From Elusimicrobiota bacterium (lineage in GTDB: Bacteria > Elusimicrobiota > Elusimicrobia > FEN-1173): DNA of 64,000 bases. The stretch is from positions 186,001-250,000 of the forward strand of contig JADJJR010000001.1 of assembly GCA_016706425.1 (NCBI GenBank), written 5' to 3'. The translations under genes and the position numbers were made by a program. Positions 1-9,366 of the stretch are shown here, piece by piece. The notes beneath the pieces are model-generated. The model saw only the letters and a list, made by a program, of their open reading frames with translations, made no database searches and was not told the origin of the DNA. Within the stretch, counting starts at the first letter, position 1. The number at the start of each line of letters is the position of its first letter.

Positions 1-2416
1 AACGGAGAAAGCGGTATCCCTGGGTGTTCCGCCCGATAACGGACAGGTCTCTCGTGTGAACGCGCACGGCCATGCCCTTTTCGGTCATCAGCATGAGATC
101 GTCATTGTCGGTGACCAACTTAATGCCGATGACGGTTCCGTTCCGGTCCGAGGTCTTGATGGTGATGACCCCCCCGCCGCCGCGGTTTTGGTCGCGGTAC
201 TCCGACAATTCGGTGCGCTTGCCGTAGCCGAACTCGCACCCCGTCACCAGCGTCTCGGCGCGGCCGGGGGTGGTGATCTCCATGCCGACCACCTGATCGC
301 CCTTGTCGAGGCGGATGCCGCGCACCCCGCCCGCCGCGCGGCCCATGAGCCGCACCTGCTCGGCGGGGAAGCGAATGCACATGCCGTTCTTGGTGCCGAT
401 CAAGACCTCGCGTTTTTCGTCCGTCAATTTGGCGTCCACCAACACGTCGCCTTCGTCGAGCCCGACGGCGATGATGCCGCTCTTGCGGATGGCGTCGTAT
501 TCCGAAAGCGCCGTCCGCTTGATCTGCCCGTTGCGGGTGCAGAGGATCAAACTCATGTCCTTGATCACCGCCGGGTCGAAGGACTTGACCGGAATGGCGG
601 AAGTGATTTTTTCATCCGGGTTCAAGGCCACCAGGTTGACCACGGCCTTGCCTCGGGAGGTCCGGCCCGCATCGGGGATCTCGTAGACGCGCACGCCGTA
701 GGCCCGGCCACGCGTGGTGAAAAGGAGCAAATGGGCGTGGGTGTCCGTGACGAACAATTGCTCGACGAAATCCTCCTCCTTCGTCGTCATCCCGGTGATG
801 CCCCTGCCGCCGCGCTTTTGGGCGCGGTAGGTGTCGGCGGGCAGGCGTTTGACGTAACCGGCGTGGGAGAAGGTGACCACCACGTCTTCCTGGGCGATCA
901 GGTCCTCGATTTCGACTTCCTGGGCGGCCGCCGTGATTTGGGTGCGACGCTTGTCGCCGTATTTTTCTTTGATCTCAACCAATTCGTCTTTGATGAGGCC
1001 AAGGATCTTGCGCGGGTCGGCCAAAAGGCCCTTGAGGCGCGCGATGGTTTTGATCAATTCCTTGTATTCGTCCTCCAGGGATTGGCGCTCCAGGGCGGTC
1101 AATTGATGCAGGCGCATGTCGAGGATGGCCTGGGCCTGGATCTTGGAGAGCTCGAATTTTTCCATCAAGGCGTTGCGGGCGGCTTCGACGTTCTTGGACT
1201 CGCGGATGATTTTGATCACCCGGTCCAGGTTGTCGATGGCGATGCGCAGGCCTTCGAGGATGTGGGCGCGGTCTTCGGCGCGCTTCAACTCGTATTTGGT
1301 GCGCCGGATCACCACTTCCCGGCGGTGCTCGACGTAGTGCTTCAGCATTTCCCGCATGGACAGGACCCGGGGCCGGCCGTTGACCAACGCCAGCATGATG
1401 ACGCCGAAGGACGTCTCCATGGGGGTGTACTTGTAAAGTTGGTTCAACACCACCTGGGCGTTGCCGTCGCGTTTGACCTCAATGACGACGCGGATCCCGT
1501 CCCGGTCGGACTCGTCCCGGATGTCGGAAATGTCCTCGATTTTCTTGTCGCGGACGAGGTCGGCGATGGTTTCGAGCAACTGGGCCTTGTTGACTTGGTA
1601 GGGCAACTCGTTGATGATGATGGCCTGCTTGCCGCCCTTGATGTCCTCGATGTCGGTCTTGGCGCGCACGGTGATGGACCCGCGGCCCGTTTCGAAATAG
1701 TTCTTGATGCCCTCGCGGCCGGTGATCATGGCGGCCGTGGGAAAATCCGGTCCTTTGATGATCTTCAGCAACTCCGCGTTGGTGATGTTCTCGTTGTCGA
1801 TGTAGGCGGCCGCCCCGTCGCAGACTTCCGTCAGGTTGTGGGGGGGGATGTTGGTGGCCATGCCGACCGCGATGCCGGACGAGCCGTTGATCAACAAATT
1901 GGGGAGCTTGGCCGGCAGCACGAGGGGTTCCGTCAAAGAACCGTCGTAGTTGGGGCCGAAGTCCACGGTGTTCTTGTCGATGTCGCCCAGCATCTCCTGG
2001 GCGATGGTGGCGAGGCGGACTTCGGTGTACCGCATGGCGGCGGGCGGGTCGGCGTCGATGGACCCGAAGTTGCCCTGGCCGTCCACCAGGGGGTGTCGGA
2101 GCGAGAAATCCTGCACCATGCGCACGACGGCGTCGTAAATGGCGCTGTCGCCGTGGGGGTGGTATTTGCCCATGACGTCGCCGACCACGCGGGCGCTTTT
2201 CTTGTAAGGTTTGTTGTGGGCCAGCCCCATCTCGTCCATGGTGAAGAGGATTCGCCGGTGCACGGGTTTCAACCCGTCGCGCACGTCGGGCAGGGCCCGT
2301 CCCACGATCACGCTCATGGCGTAATTGATGTAGGAGTTCTTCATCTCCTCTTCGATGTTCCGGGGCAGCACCCGGTCCAGCATATCGCCCTGCTCAGACG
2401 TTTTTGTGTCGGCCAT
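1..2416 (-). CDS. gyrA: DNA gyrase subunit A (3' end outside window)
   Basis: Breakage-reunion subunit of DNA gyrase, which introduces negative supercoils together with GyrB. About 805 codons are present; the reading frame runs off the left edge still open, so perhaps 15-60 residues of the C-terminus are missing. The N-terminus, the RYTEVRL stretch with the catalytic tyrosine, and the C-terminal beta-propeller segment (SVIGRNTQG close to the edge) are all readable. The quinolone-determining region reads HPHGDSAIYD, with the Ser and Asp of the drug-sensitive form. The ATG at 2416 is preceded by GAGGAG about 7 nt upstream. It lies 51 nt after gyrB, so the two are probably co-transcribed. Confidence 0.97.
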   Translation of the reverse strand, partial: MADTKTSEQGDMLDRVLPRNIEEEMKNSYINYAMSVIVGRALPDVRDGLKPVHRRILFTMDEMGLAHNKPYKKSARVVGDVMGKYHPHGDSAIYDAVVRMVQDFSLRHPLVDGQGNFGSIDADPPAAMRYTEVRLATIAQEMLGDIDKNTVDFGPNYDGSLTEPLVLPAKLPNLLINGSSGIAVGMATNIPPHNLTEVCDGAAAYIDNENITNAELLKIIKGPDFPTAAMITGREGIKNYFETGRGSITVRAKTDIEDIKGGKQAIIINELPYQVNKAQLLETIADLVRDKKIEDISDIRDESDRDGIRVVIEVKRDGNAQVVLNQLYKYTPMETSFGVIMLALVNGRPRVLSMREMLKHYVEHRREVVIRRTKYELKRAEDRAHILEGLRIAIDNLDRVIKIIRESKNVEAARNALMEKFELSKIQAQAILDMRLHQLTALERQSLEDEYKELIKTIARLKGLLADPRKILGLIKDELVEIKEKYGDKRRTQITAAAQEVEIEDLIAQEDVVVTFSHAGYVKRLPADTYRAQKRGGRGITGMTTKEEDFVEQLFVTDTHAHLLLFTTRGRAYGVRVYEIPDAGRTSRGKAVVNLVALNPDEKITSAIPVKSFDPAVIKDMSLILCTRNGQIKRTALSEYDAIRKSGIIAVGLDEGDVLVDAKLTDEKREVLIGTKNGMCIRFPAEQVRLMGRAAGGVRGIRLDKGDQVVGMEITTPGRAETLVTGCEFGYGKRTELSEYRDQNRGGGGVITIKTSDRNGTVIGIKLVTDNDDLMLMTEKGMAVRVHTRDLSVIGRNTQGYRFLR

Positions 2417-2467
2417 AATCCCGCTCCTCAATAATCCCGGTTTTTCGCCCGCTGAATCGATCGTCGC

Positions 2468-5071
2468 TCAAATGTCGAGGTTCTGCACGTCCGCCGCGTG
2501 GGACTCAATGAACTGCCGCCGCGGCTCCACCTTGTCGCCCATGAGCACGGTGAAGACGTCGTCGGCTTCCGAGCTGTTGGGCTCCAGCTTCACCCGCAGG
2601 AGTTTGCGGTGGGTCGGGTCCATGGTGGTTTCCCACAGCTGTTGCGGGTTCATTTCGCCCAACCCCTTGTAACGCTGAATCGTCGCGCCCTTGCGGCCGG
2701 CGTCCTTGATGGCTTCCAGAAGCTCCGCCACGGACAACACGTCCTTGTCCTCCCCGTTGATGCTGACCCGGTAGAGGGGTTTGACAGTGTCTTCCGGCTT
2801 GCCGGCCTCTTCGAGCGTGACGTCGAACCCCACGTCCTGCAGTTTATCCGCCAGGGTGTTTAATTTTTTAAGTTCCAAGAGTTCCTTCATGTAGGCGCTC
2901 AAGTCCTCCTCTTCGACGCCGGCGGAACCCGTGGACGATTCGCCGGAGGCGGCGAGCTCCTTTTGCAGTTTGGCCTTGCGCGTTTCGATGAACCCCTCGC
3001 GCCATTGTTTGGCCTCTTTTTCGCTGTGAAGGAACCGGGGGCCGGTTTCCTCTTCCACCCGGTAGAGGGGGAACTCGCCTTTTTTTCGCAGGGCCAGGAA
3101 GTCGGCCCATTCCACGCCCTTCTTGTGCAGGCGTTTGCGCAGGGCTTCCACCTCGGCCATGGCCTTAAAAGCCCCCTTGAGCTTCGCGGGGTCGATCTTG
3201 GCGCCGTTCTTTCCTTTGGCGAGGTTCAACACGTCGGCGTGCTCCAGCCCCTCCGACAACAGCCACTCGTCCATCTTCTCGTCGGTGTCGACGTACATTT
3301 CTTTTTTGCTTTTTTTGACCTTGTAGAGAGGCGGTTGCGCGATGTAGATGTAGCCCTTTTCGATGAGGGGCGTCATCTGACGGAAAAAGAACGTCAGGAG
3401 CAATGTGCGGATGTGGGCGCCGTCCACGTCGGCGTCGGTCATGATGATCACGCGGTGATACCGCAATTTCGCCAGGTTGATGCCGTCCTCGCCCTCTTTT
3501 TGACCCACGCCGCAGCCCAGAGCCGTGATCAAGGTTCGGATTTCATCGTTGGCCAGCATTTTCGTGAGCCGCGACTTTTCGACGTTCAGGATTTTGCCCT
3601 TGAGGGGCAGGATCGCCTGGAAGGCCCGGTCCCGGCCTTGCTTGGCCGACCCGCCGGCGGAATCGCCTTCGACGAGGTAGATCTCGGATTTGGCGGGGTC
3701 GCGCTCCTGGCAGTCGGCAAGTTTCCCGGGGAGGGACGCCCCGTCCAGGGCGCCCTTGCGGCGGGTCAGCTCGCGCGCCTTGCGGGCGGCTTCGCGCGCC
3801 TCGGCGGATAGGATCGCCTTTTCACAAATGTTTTTGGCGGTGTTGGGGTTTTCCTCGAAGAAGGTCGTCAGCGCGTCGCCCACGATGGATTTCACCAGGC
3901 CCTCGATTTCGGTGTTGCCCAGCTTGCCCTTGGTCTGACCCTCGAACTGGAGCTTCGTGGACGCCATCTTGATCGAAATGACGGCGGTCAAACCTTCTCG
4001 GGTGTCGTCGCCGGTCACCGAGAAATCCTTGCCCTTCAGCAAGTCGTGCTTTTTTATGTAGTCGTTCATCACGCGGGTGATGGCCGACCGGAAACCGGAG
4101 AGGTGGGTGCCGCCGTCCTTGGTGTTGATGTTGTTGACGAAGGAATAAATCTGCTCGTTGTAGCTGTCGTTGTATTGGATCGCCACCTCCACCAACACCT
4201 CGTCCCGCTCTTTTTTGAGGGTGATGGGTTCGGGGTGGAGCGGGTTCTTGTGGGCGTTCATGAACTTCACGAATTCGTTGATCCCACCCTCGTAATGGAA
4301 CGCGTGCTGCTTGTCGTCCCGCTCGTCGAGGATGGTGATGCGCGCCCCGGGGTTGAGGAAGGCCAGCTCCCGCAGGCGGGCGGACAAGGTGTCGAAGGAG
4401 TATTGGATGTCGCCGAAGATCTCCGGGTCGGGATGGAAGGTCACCCGGGTCCCCCGCTCGTCGGATTTGCCCGTGGCTTTGACGTCCTGGTCGGGTTTCC
4501 CGCGCTTGTAGCCTTGCGCGTAAGTCTTGCCGTCGCGGTAGACTTCGACCTTCATCCAATCGGACAGGGCGTTCACGCAAGAAATGCCGACCCCGTGGAG
4601 GCCGCCGGAATATTTGTAGGCGTTCTGCTCGAACTTGCCGCCGGCGTGCAGGATGGTCATGACGATTTCCAAGGCCGATTTGCCCTTGAGCTTGGGGTCG
4701 GACACGTCGTTTTTGGGCGCCACCGGGATGCCGCGGCCGTCGTCGAGGACGGTGACCGAGTTGTCCTCGTGGATCGTCACGTCGACGGACTTGGCCTCGC
4801 CCGCCAACACTTCGTCGATGGAGTTGTCCACGGCCTCGTAGACCAGGTGGTGGAGCCCCGTGGGCCCCGTGGAACCGATGTACATGGCGGGGCGGTGGCG
4901 GACGGCCTCCAGCCCTTCCAGCACCTGAATGGACGAGGAGTCGTAGGATTTGTTTTTGGGTTTTTCCATCGCTTCTGTGGCCACGCGTTCCCTCCTGGAT
5001 GATGCCGCGGGCGTTTTGCCCCCCGCGTTGTGAGCCTTTTTGGAAGGCGTCTTGGGTGTCTTTTTAGGCAT
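2468..5071 (-). CDS. gyrB: DNA gyrase subunit B
   Basis: ATPase subunit of DNA gyrase. In order: GHKL ATPase (DNSIDEVLAG, DDGRGIPV, GLHGVGISCVNA), transducer domain, TOPRIM (EGDSAGGSA, then DADVDGAH) and the C-terminal GyrA-binding part (RYKGLGEMNPQQLW). Between TOPRIM and the C-terminus is a Lys/Glu-rich insertion of about 170 residues like that of E. coli-type GyrB, which explains the 867-residue length. The start is uncertain. The ATG at 5071 overlaps the preceding gene's stop but has no clear ribosome site and gives a Lys/Pro-rich tail. A GTG at 4984 (838 residues) has a perfect AGGAGG 6 nt upstream and may be the real start. Confidence 0.96.
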   Translation of the reverse strand: MPKKTPKTPSKKAHNAGGKTPAASSRRERVATEAMEKPKNKSYDSSSIQVLEGLEAVRHRPAMYIGSTGPTGLHHLVYEAVDNSIDEVLAGEAKSVDVTIHEDNSVTVLDDGRGIPVAPKNDVSDPKLKGKSALEIVMTILHAGGKFEQNAYKYSGGLHGVGISCVNALSDWMKVEVYRDGKTYAQGYKRGKPDQDVKATGKSDERGTRVTFHPDPEIFGDIQYSFDTLSARLRELAFLNPGARITILDERDDKQHAFHYEGGINEFVKFMNAHKNPLHPEPITLKKERDEVLVEVAIQYNDSYNEQIYSFVNNINTKDGGTHLSGFRSAITRVMNDYIKKHDLLKGKDFSVTGDDTREGLTAVISIKMASTKLQFEGQTKGKLGNTEIEGLVKSIVGDALTTFFEENPNTAKNICEKAILSAEAREAARKARELTRRKGALDGASLPGKLADCQERDPAKSEIYLVEGDSAGGSAKQGRDRAFQAILPLKGKILNVEKSRLTKMLANDEIRTLITALGCGVGQKEGEDGINLAKLRYHRVIIMTDADVDGAHIRTLLLTFFFRQMTPLIEKGYIYIAQPPLYKVKKSKKEMYVDTDEKMDEWLLSEGLEHADVLNLAKGKNGAKIDPAKLKGAFKAMAEVEALRKRLHKKGVEWADFLALRKKGEFPLYRVEEETGPRFLHSEKEAKQWREGFIETRKAKLQKELAASGESSTGSAGVEEEDLSAYMKELLELKKLNTLADKLQDVGFDVTLEEAGKPEDTVKPLYRVSINGEDKDVLSVAELLEAIKDAGRKGATIQRYKGLGEMNPQQLWETTMDPTHRKLLRVKLEPNSSEADDVFTVLMGDKVEPRRQFIESHAADVQNLDI
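4985..4996 (-). promoter_or_regulatory. Strong internal ribosome binding site in gyrB
   Basis: Read on the minus strand, AGGAGG (4996-4991) is followed by 6 nt and an in-frame GTG at 4984. No comparable Shine-Dalgarno sequence precedes the longer ATG start at 5071. This site favours a GyrB starting Met-Ala-Thr-Glu-Ala, without the Lys-rich leader. Confidence 0.6.
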
Positions 5072-5402
5072 GCTTATCGTCGGAAATAGCGGGGGTGCCC
5101 GGTCTGAAAATTATATCAGATACGGGGGCCGATCCGCCAAAGGCGGCGTTGATTTTTTTGAGCAGTTCCCGCTTGCGGAGCGTCAAACCGTGTTGGCGAA
5201 CCGGGCTGTCGACCTCCACGTAAAGGCGGCCCTGCTTGAGCCCCACGGCCCGGGCCTTGCCGGCGTCGGGCCCCAGGGCGCGGTCCCAGGCTTCAAAAAT
5301 AGGGAAGTCCCCCGTGCGAAAACCGCTTTTGGCCAGCACCGCGGCCACCAGGTCGCGGGCGGGGGCGAGTTTTTTCGGTTTCGGGTCCCGGACCTTCCTC
5401 AC
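5064..5402 (-). CDS. DUF721 / DciA-like protein
   Basis: A 112-residue protein of the DUF721 (DciA) family, whose studied members help load the replicative helicase DnaB where DnaC/DnaI is absent. It has a basic N-terminus, then a region with a tryptophan (FEAWDRALG), a beta-rich stretch (GRLYVEVDSPVRQHGL) and a Lys/Arg helix (LRKRELLKKINAAF), all typical of the family. The chosen GTG at 5402 overlaps the recF stop as GTGA; the frame stays open further upstream, but only inside recF. Its own stop overlaps the long gyrB start by 8 nt. The position between recF and gyrB is the one DUF721 occupies in actinobacteria. Confidence 0.85.
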   Translation of the reverse strand: MRKVRDPKPKKLAPARDLVAAVLAKSGFRTGDFPIFEAWDRALGPDAGKARAVGLKQGRLYVEVDSPVRQHGLTLRKRELLKKINAAFGGSAPVSDIIFRPGTPAISDDKHA

Positions 5403-6514
5403 CGGCGGATCGCGTTCTCCCCGGCCGGGTGAATCTCGAAAACCGCCGCCGACGTCGTGTCGGCCGCCCCCCACGCCGAAAGGTCGGTCACGGTCACGAA
5501 GCATTGGGCCCCGCCCGTCAAGAGGTCGGTCAACTGACCCCGGCGGTCCGGGTCCAGCTCCGAAAAAACGTCGTCCAACAGGCACAGGGGTTCGCGGCCC
5601 AGGCGCTCTTTGATGTAAAGGCGTTCTTCCCATTTCCAGGCCAGGGCGAGGGTGCGGGCTTGGCCCTGGGAGGCCCGGGCTTTGGCGATTTCATCGTCCA
5701 GCCGGAACTCCACGTCGTCCCGGTGGGGCCCGATCAAGGTGGACCCCAAGGCGATCTCGCCTTCCCGTAATTCCGCCAGACGCCGACGGTTGGTCTCGGC
5801 CACGGCTTGGGGGTCCTCCGCGGGAACATGGAACGAAGGCCGGTAGACCAGAGCCCCCCGGTCTCGACCGCCGGAGAGCCCGTGCTGGCGGGATTGCACC
5901 CGGGGGCCGAAGGCGTCCATGAACTTTTGGCGCGAAAGGGTGAGGAGAGCGCCTTCCTTCAGCAAAGACAGGTCCCAGGGCTCCAGAACGGAGGGTTTGG
6001 CGGCGCCGTCGCGAATCTGCCGCAGGGCGGCGTTGCGTTCCTCCAAAAGCCGTTGGTAACGCGCCAGGGCGTCGGCGTAGTCGGGGTCCACCTGAATCAA
6101 GACGCCGTTGACCGCGCGGCGCCGCCCGCCGGGTTCGCCCTTGACCAAATCCAAATCCTCGGGTGAAAACGTCACCACGGGCAGTCGGCCCATCCATTCC
6201 CGCAGTCGCCCGACCGTCCGGTTGTTGACCTTCATTTGGCGCGCCCGACCGCGTTTTTGGCGCAGATCGATGGAAAGGGGCTCCTCGCCCTCGGCTTCGG
6301 CCGCCAGCGCCATTTCGTCCCGGCCGTCCTGGATCATTTGACGGACCTCGGCGCCCCGGTGGCTTTGGCCGCTGCAAAGGATCGCGATGGCTTCCAGGAG
6401 GTTTGATTTGCCGGCCCCGTTGGGGCCGATCAGGACGTTCAAACCCGGCGTGGGGACAAAATCCAGCCGCGCTTGGTTGCGGAACTGACGAAGGCCGACG
6501 CTGAGGAGGCGCAA
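5399..6514 (-). CDS. recF: DNA replication and repair protein RecF
   Basis: SMC-like ATPase that helps load RecA at gaps through the RecFOR pathway. Walker A is GPNGAGKSN near residue 33; the signature and Walker B regions lie near the C-terminus (LCLLDDVFSELDPDRR, with the D-loop). The expected N-terminus, Leu-Leu-Ser-Val-Gly-Leu-Arg-Gln-Phe-Arg-Asn, starts at a TTG at 6514, 7 nt after the dnaN stop, giving 371 residues (E. coli RecF has 357). A longer frame from a GTG at 6586 would overlap dnaN and adds a non-homologous leader. No good ribosome site is visible, so translation is probably coupled to dnaN. Confidence 0.94.
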   Translation of the reverse strand: MRLLSVGLRQFRNQARLDFVPTPGLNVLIGPNGAGKSNLLEAIAILCSGQSHRGAEVRQMIQDGRDEMALAAEAEGEEPLSIDLRQKRGRARQMKVNNRTVGRLREWMGRLPVVTFSPEDLDLVKGEPGGRRRAVNGVLIQVDPDYADALARYQRLLEERNAALRQIRDGAAKPSVLEPWDLSLLKEGALLTLSRQKFMDAFGPRVQSRQHGLSGGRDRGALVYRPSFHVPAEDPQAVAETNRRRLAELREGEIALGSTLIGPHRDDVEFRLDDEIAKARASQGQARTLALAWKWEERLYIKERLGREPLCLLDDVFSELDPDRRGQLTDLLTGGAQCFVTVTDLSAWGAADTTSAAVFEIHPAGENAIRR

Positions 6515-6521
6515 ACCCGGA

Positions 6522-7634
6522 TCAATTGGCCTGCATGGGCATGACGACGTACTTGTAGTGGTCGTCGCCCACGGGCCGCACAACACCGGGGTTCAGGGGG
6601 GTGGAGAATTCGAGGAAAATCTCGTCGGTTTCCAGCGCTTTCAACGCGTCAATCAAATACACGGGGTTGAAGGCGATGGCGAAGGCTTCGCCTTTGTAAG
6701 CGATTTCGAGCTCGGATTCCACTTCCACCCGGCCTTGGGCCGAAGCGGAGATCTGCAGTGTGTTTTCGGACAGGCTGTAGCGCACGGACCCGCCGCGTTC
6801 CATGGTGCCCACCGCCGCCCGCTGAGTGGCGGCCAAGACCTGCTTGGCCTTTAAACGAAGCTGGATGTCGTGGCCCTTGGGGATGACCTGCTCGTAATTG
6901 GGGAAATTGCCCTCGATCAAGCGGGAAATGATGATGACGTTCTTGTGTTTGAACGTGACCTGATTCTCGGTGAAAGCCATTTGCAACTCGCCGGTTTTGT
7001 CGTCGGTTCCCAACACGCGAGCCAGTTCGTTGACGGCTTTGGTGGGGATGATGGCGCTCACGGTGGCTTTTTTATCCGCGGTTTCCCTCTCGACGAAAGC
7101 CAAACGGCGGCCGTCCGTGGCGACGAGGATCATTTTGCCTTTTTCAATCACGAGATCCACGCCGTTCAGCACGTAACGCGTCTCATCGGTGGACACCGCG
7201 AAAATCGTCTTGCGGATCATTTCCCGCAGGACGGACGCGTTCAAGGACACGGCCTTTTCCAAATTGAATTCGGGCAAAACCGGATAATCGTCCTTGGGCA
7301 AACAGGCCAAGGAACAACGGTCCCGTCCGGATTTTATCTCGATTTTCTGTCCGTCGACGCTTTTCAACAACAGTTCTCGGCCGTCGTCCAGGGTGCGGAG
7401 GAATTCGCTCAAAGGTCGGGCCGGCACAGTTAAAGCACCTCCGGATTTGACATCCGCCTTTACCAGGCAACGGACGCCCACTTCCAAATCGGTGGAGGAC
7501 AAACGCAATCCTTCCCCATCCGCCTCAAAAAGAATGTTTGACAGCACAGGCAGCGTGCTGCGGGGCGAAATCGCGCTTTGGACCAATTGCACGCCTTTTA
7601 AGAGTTCGTCTTTCTGGCAGTGGATCTCAATCAT
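6522..7634 (-). CDS. dnaN: DNA polymerase III beta clamp
   Basis: Sliding clamp that tethers DNA polymerase III. The 370-residue product matches the usual length and has the expected N-terminus (MIEIHCQKDELLKGVQ, then STLPVLSNIL) and a C-terminus ending VVMPMQAN, the clamp's usual VMPM-type end. The ATG at 7634 fits homology best. An in-frame TTG at 7679 has a GAGAGG about 6 nt upstream and would add 15 Ser/Asn-rich residues, so a longer form cannot be excluded. Second gene of the dnaA-dnaN-recF order. Confidence 0.95.
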   Translation of the reverse strand: MIEIHCQKDELLKGVQLVQSAISPRSTLPVLSNILFEADGEGLRLSSTDLEVGVRCLVKADVKSGGALTVPARPLSEFLRTLDDGRELLLKSVDGQKIEIKSGRDRCSLACLPKDDYPVLPEFNLEKAVSLNASVLREMIRKTIFAVSTDETRYVLNGVDLVIEKGKMILVATDGRRLAFVERETADKKATVSAIIPTKAVNELARVLGTDDKTGELQMAFTENQVTFKHKNVIIISRLIEGNFPNYEQVIPKGHDIQLRLKAKQVLAATQRAAVGTMERGGSVRYSLSENTLQISASAQGRVEVESELEIAYKGEAFAIAFNPVYLIDALKALETDEIFLEFSTPLNPGVVRPVGDDHYKYVVMPMQAN

Positions 7635-7977
7635 GGTGGAACTCTTTGAGGAGGGCAAAACGGTGCTTGAGTTATTCAAGGTTCGCCTCTCTTATAATAG
7701 ATATAGAAATTTAGTCGTCGTAGAAGCAAGCGTCGGGAAAAGTCTAATAATTTTTCTGACCGTCCGAAAGGGATTGTCTCAAAACAAAATTCCCCTTTCG
7801 CCCCCTTCGGGACAATTTGTTGACAAGCCGTTCGCGTTGTCCCTGTTGTTCGAACAAATCCCGATCATCCACAACCGAAGCCGGTTACTCAGGTTTTATA
7901 CCAAAACCATCCCGAAGCGCATACGCGCGCAACCTCCCGCGCGCGGAGCGGGGCGGGCGGGCAAAATCTGTTTAAAA
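7635..7977. other. dnaA-dnaN intergenic region
   Basis: 343 nt without a gene. The dnaA end is GC-rich with several short palindromes (CCGCGCGCGG) but no T-run terminator. The dnaN end is AT-rich and carries the candidate dnaN promoter. One DnaA-box-like site, TCATCCACA at 7865-7873, has a single mismatch to TTATNCACA. Confidence 0.6.
7700..7729 (-). promoter_or_regulatory. Candidate dnaN promoter
   Basis: Read on the minus strand: -35 TTGCTT (7729-7724), an 18-nt spacer and -10 TATATC (7705-7700), in the only AT-rich part of the dnaA-dnaN gap. TATTAT a few bases downstream could serve as an alternative -10. Both hexamers are imperfect. Confidence 0.35.
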
Positions 7978-9366
7978 TCAGCGGTGCGAGCGAATGTCTT
8001 GCAGCGAGGCGTGGTTCTTGATTTGCTGGGTGATCTTGTTGAGCAGGGCGGTGAAATAGGGGTCCGACGTCATTTTGCCTTTGATTTTGTTGCACGCGTG
8101 CATGACCGTCGTGTGGTCTTTGCCGCCGAACTGTTCGCCCAGTTCCGTCGTGGAACATTCCGTGAGCGTGCGGGCCAAATACATGGCGATTTGACGGGGG
8201 AACGCGATGGCGTCCGTCCGCCGCTTGGACTTCATGTCGCGCAAATCCAAATTGAAATGGTTGGCCACGACCTCTTGGATGTCCTCGACCCGAAGGGGCC
8301 GGGAGGCTTCGTTGGCCGTCACAATGTCTTTGAGTGTTTCCCGGGCCGAATCGATCGTCAAAGGCGTCCCCGTTAAAGAACTAAAAGCGACGATGCGGAT
8401 CAAACTGCCTTCCAATTCCCGGATGTTGGAACGGATTTGACTGGCGATGTAGAGGATCACATCGTCCGGAACGAAGATGTTTTCCGTGGCCGCCTTTTTG
8501 CGCAAAATCGCGATGCGGGTCTCTAAATCGGGGGCCTGGATGTCCGCCACCACCCCCCATTCGAATCGGGACACCAGGCGGGCGCTCACTTTCGTTTCCC
8601 CGGGGGTGCGGTCGGAGGAGATGATGATTTGTTTGCGCGAATCGTAAAGGGAGTTGAAGGTGTAGAAAAACTCCTCCTGGGAATTCTCCTTGCCCATGAG
8701 GGATTGGATATCGTCGATCAAAAGGCAATCGAGATTCCGGTACTTTTCCCGGAAATCCTTCATTTTGTCGAAACGGATGGCGTCGATGAACTCGTTGATA
8801 AACCGCTCCGAAGTGATGTAAAGAACCTTCGCGCCCGGGTTGTTTTGCCGAATGGCGTGGCCCGTGGCGTGCAAAATATGGGTTTTACCAAGGCCGACGC
8901 CCCCGTAAAGGAATAGAGGGTTGTACGCCCGGCCTGGATCCTTGGCCACGGCCATGGCCGCGGCCTGGGCGAACCGATTGGACGGCCCCACCACGAAGCT
9001 CTCAAAGGTGTATTTGGGGTTAAATTGCTCACCCGTGAAGTGATTTTCGGTTTTCGGGGAGGCGATGGGTTCAGCCCGAACTTCCTCGCGCTCCAAAATC
9101 GGCTCTATTTCTAAGCCTGTTTCGAATCCGAGGGTTGCGTCCCGGCCCAAAATTTCTTTTAAAGCGTCTTCAATTTGGCGCTGACAATTCTTCTTCACCC
9201 ATTCCGAGAAAAAGCGGTTGGGAACTTGCAAAGTGAGCAAATCGCTGTCCCATTGTTGGGCCTTCAACGGTTTCACCCACAGATTGAAGATCTCGTCTTT
9301 GAGTTGCGGTTTTAAACGCTCAAGAACGCCGGACCAAATGTTTTCAGCCGTTTCACTGGCAAGCAC
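7978..9366 (-). CDS. dnaA: Chromosomal replication initiator DnaA
   Basis: AAA+ initiator that binds DnaA boxes and melts the origin. 462 residues: N-terminal helicase-interaction domain (about 1-80), variable linker, AAA+ core with Walker A (GGVGLGKTH) and Walker B (CLLIDDIQ), and a C-terminal DNA-binding domain with the DnaA signature (GGKDHTTVMHACNKI). The GTG at 9366 is preceded by AAGGTGG about 4 nt upstream. The roughly 180-nt leader from its promoter contains DnaA boxes, so autoregulation is likely. First gene of the replication block. Confidence 0.97.
   Translation of the reverse strand: MLASETAENIWSGVLERLKPQLKDEIFNLWVKPLKAQQWDSDLLTLQVPNRFFSEWVKKNCQRQIEDALKEILGRDATLGFETGLEIEPILEREEVRAEPIASPKTENHFTGEQFNPKYTFESFVVGPSNRFAQAAAMAVAKDPGRAYNPLFLYGGVGLGKTHILHATGHAIRQNNPGAKVLYITSERFINEFIDAIRFDKMKDFREKYRNLDCLLIDDIQSLMGKENSQEEFFYTFNSLYDSRKQIIISSDRTPGETKVSARLVSRFEWGVVADIQAPDLETRIAILRKKAATENIFVPDDVILYIASQIRSNIRELEGSLIRIVAFSSLTGTPLTIDSARETLKDIVTANEASRPLRVEDIQEVVANHFNLDLRDMKSKRRTDAIAFPRQIAMYLARTLTECSTTELGEQFGGKDHTTVMHACNKIKGKMTSDPYFTALLNKITQQIKNHASLQDIRSHR

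Noticed and set aside
56..2434. 792-residue plus-strand frame
   Set aside because: It is antisense to gyrA, which is unmistakable on the minus strand; the frame is open only because of the GC-rich codon pattern.
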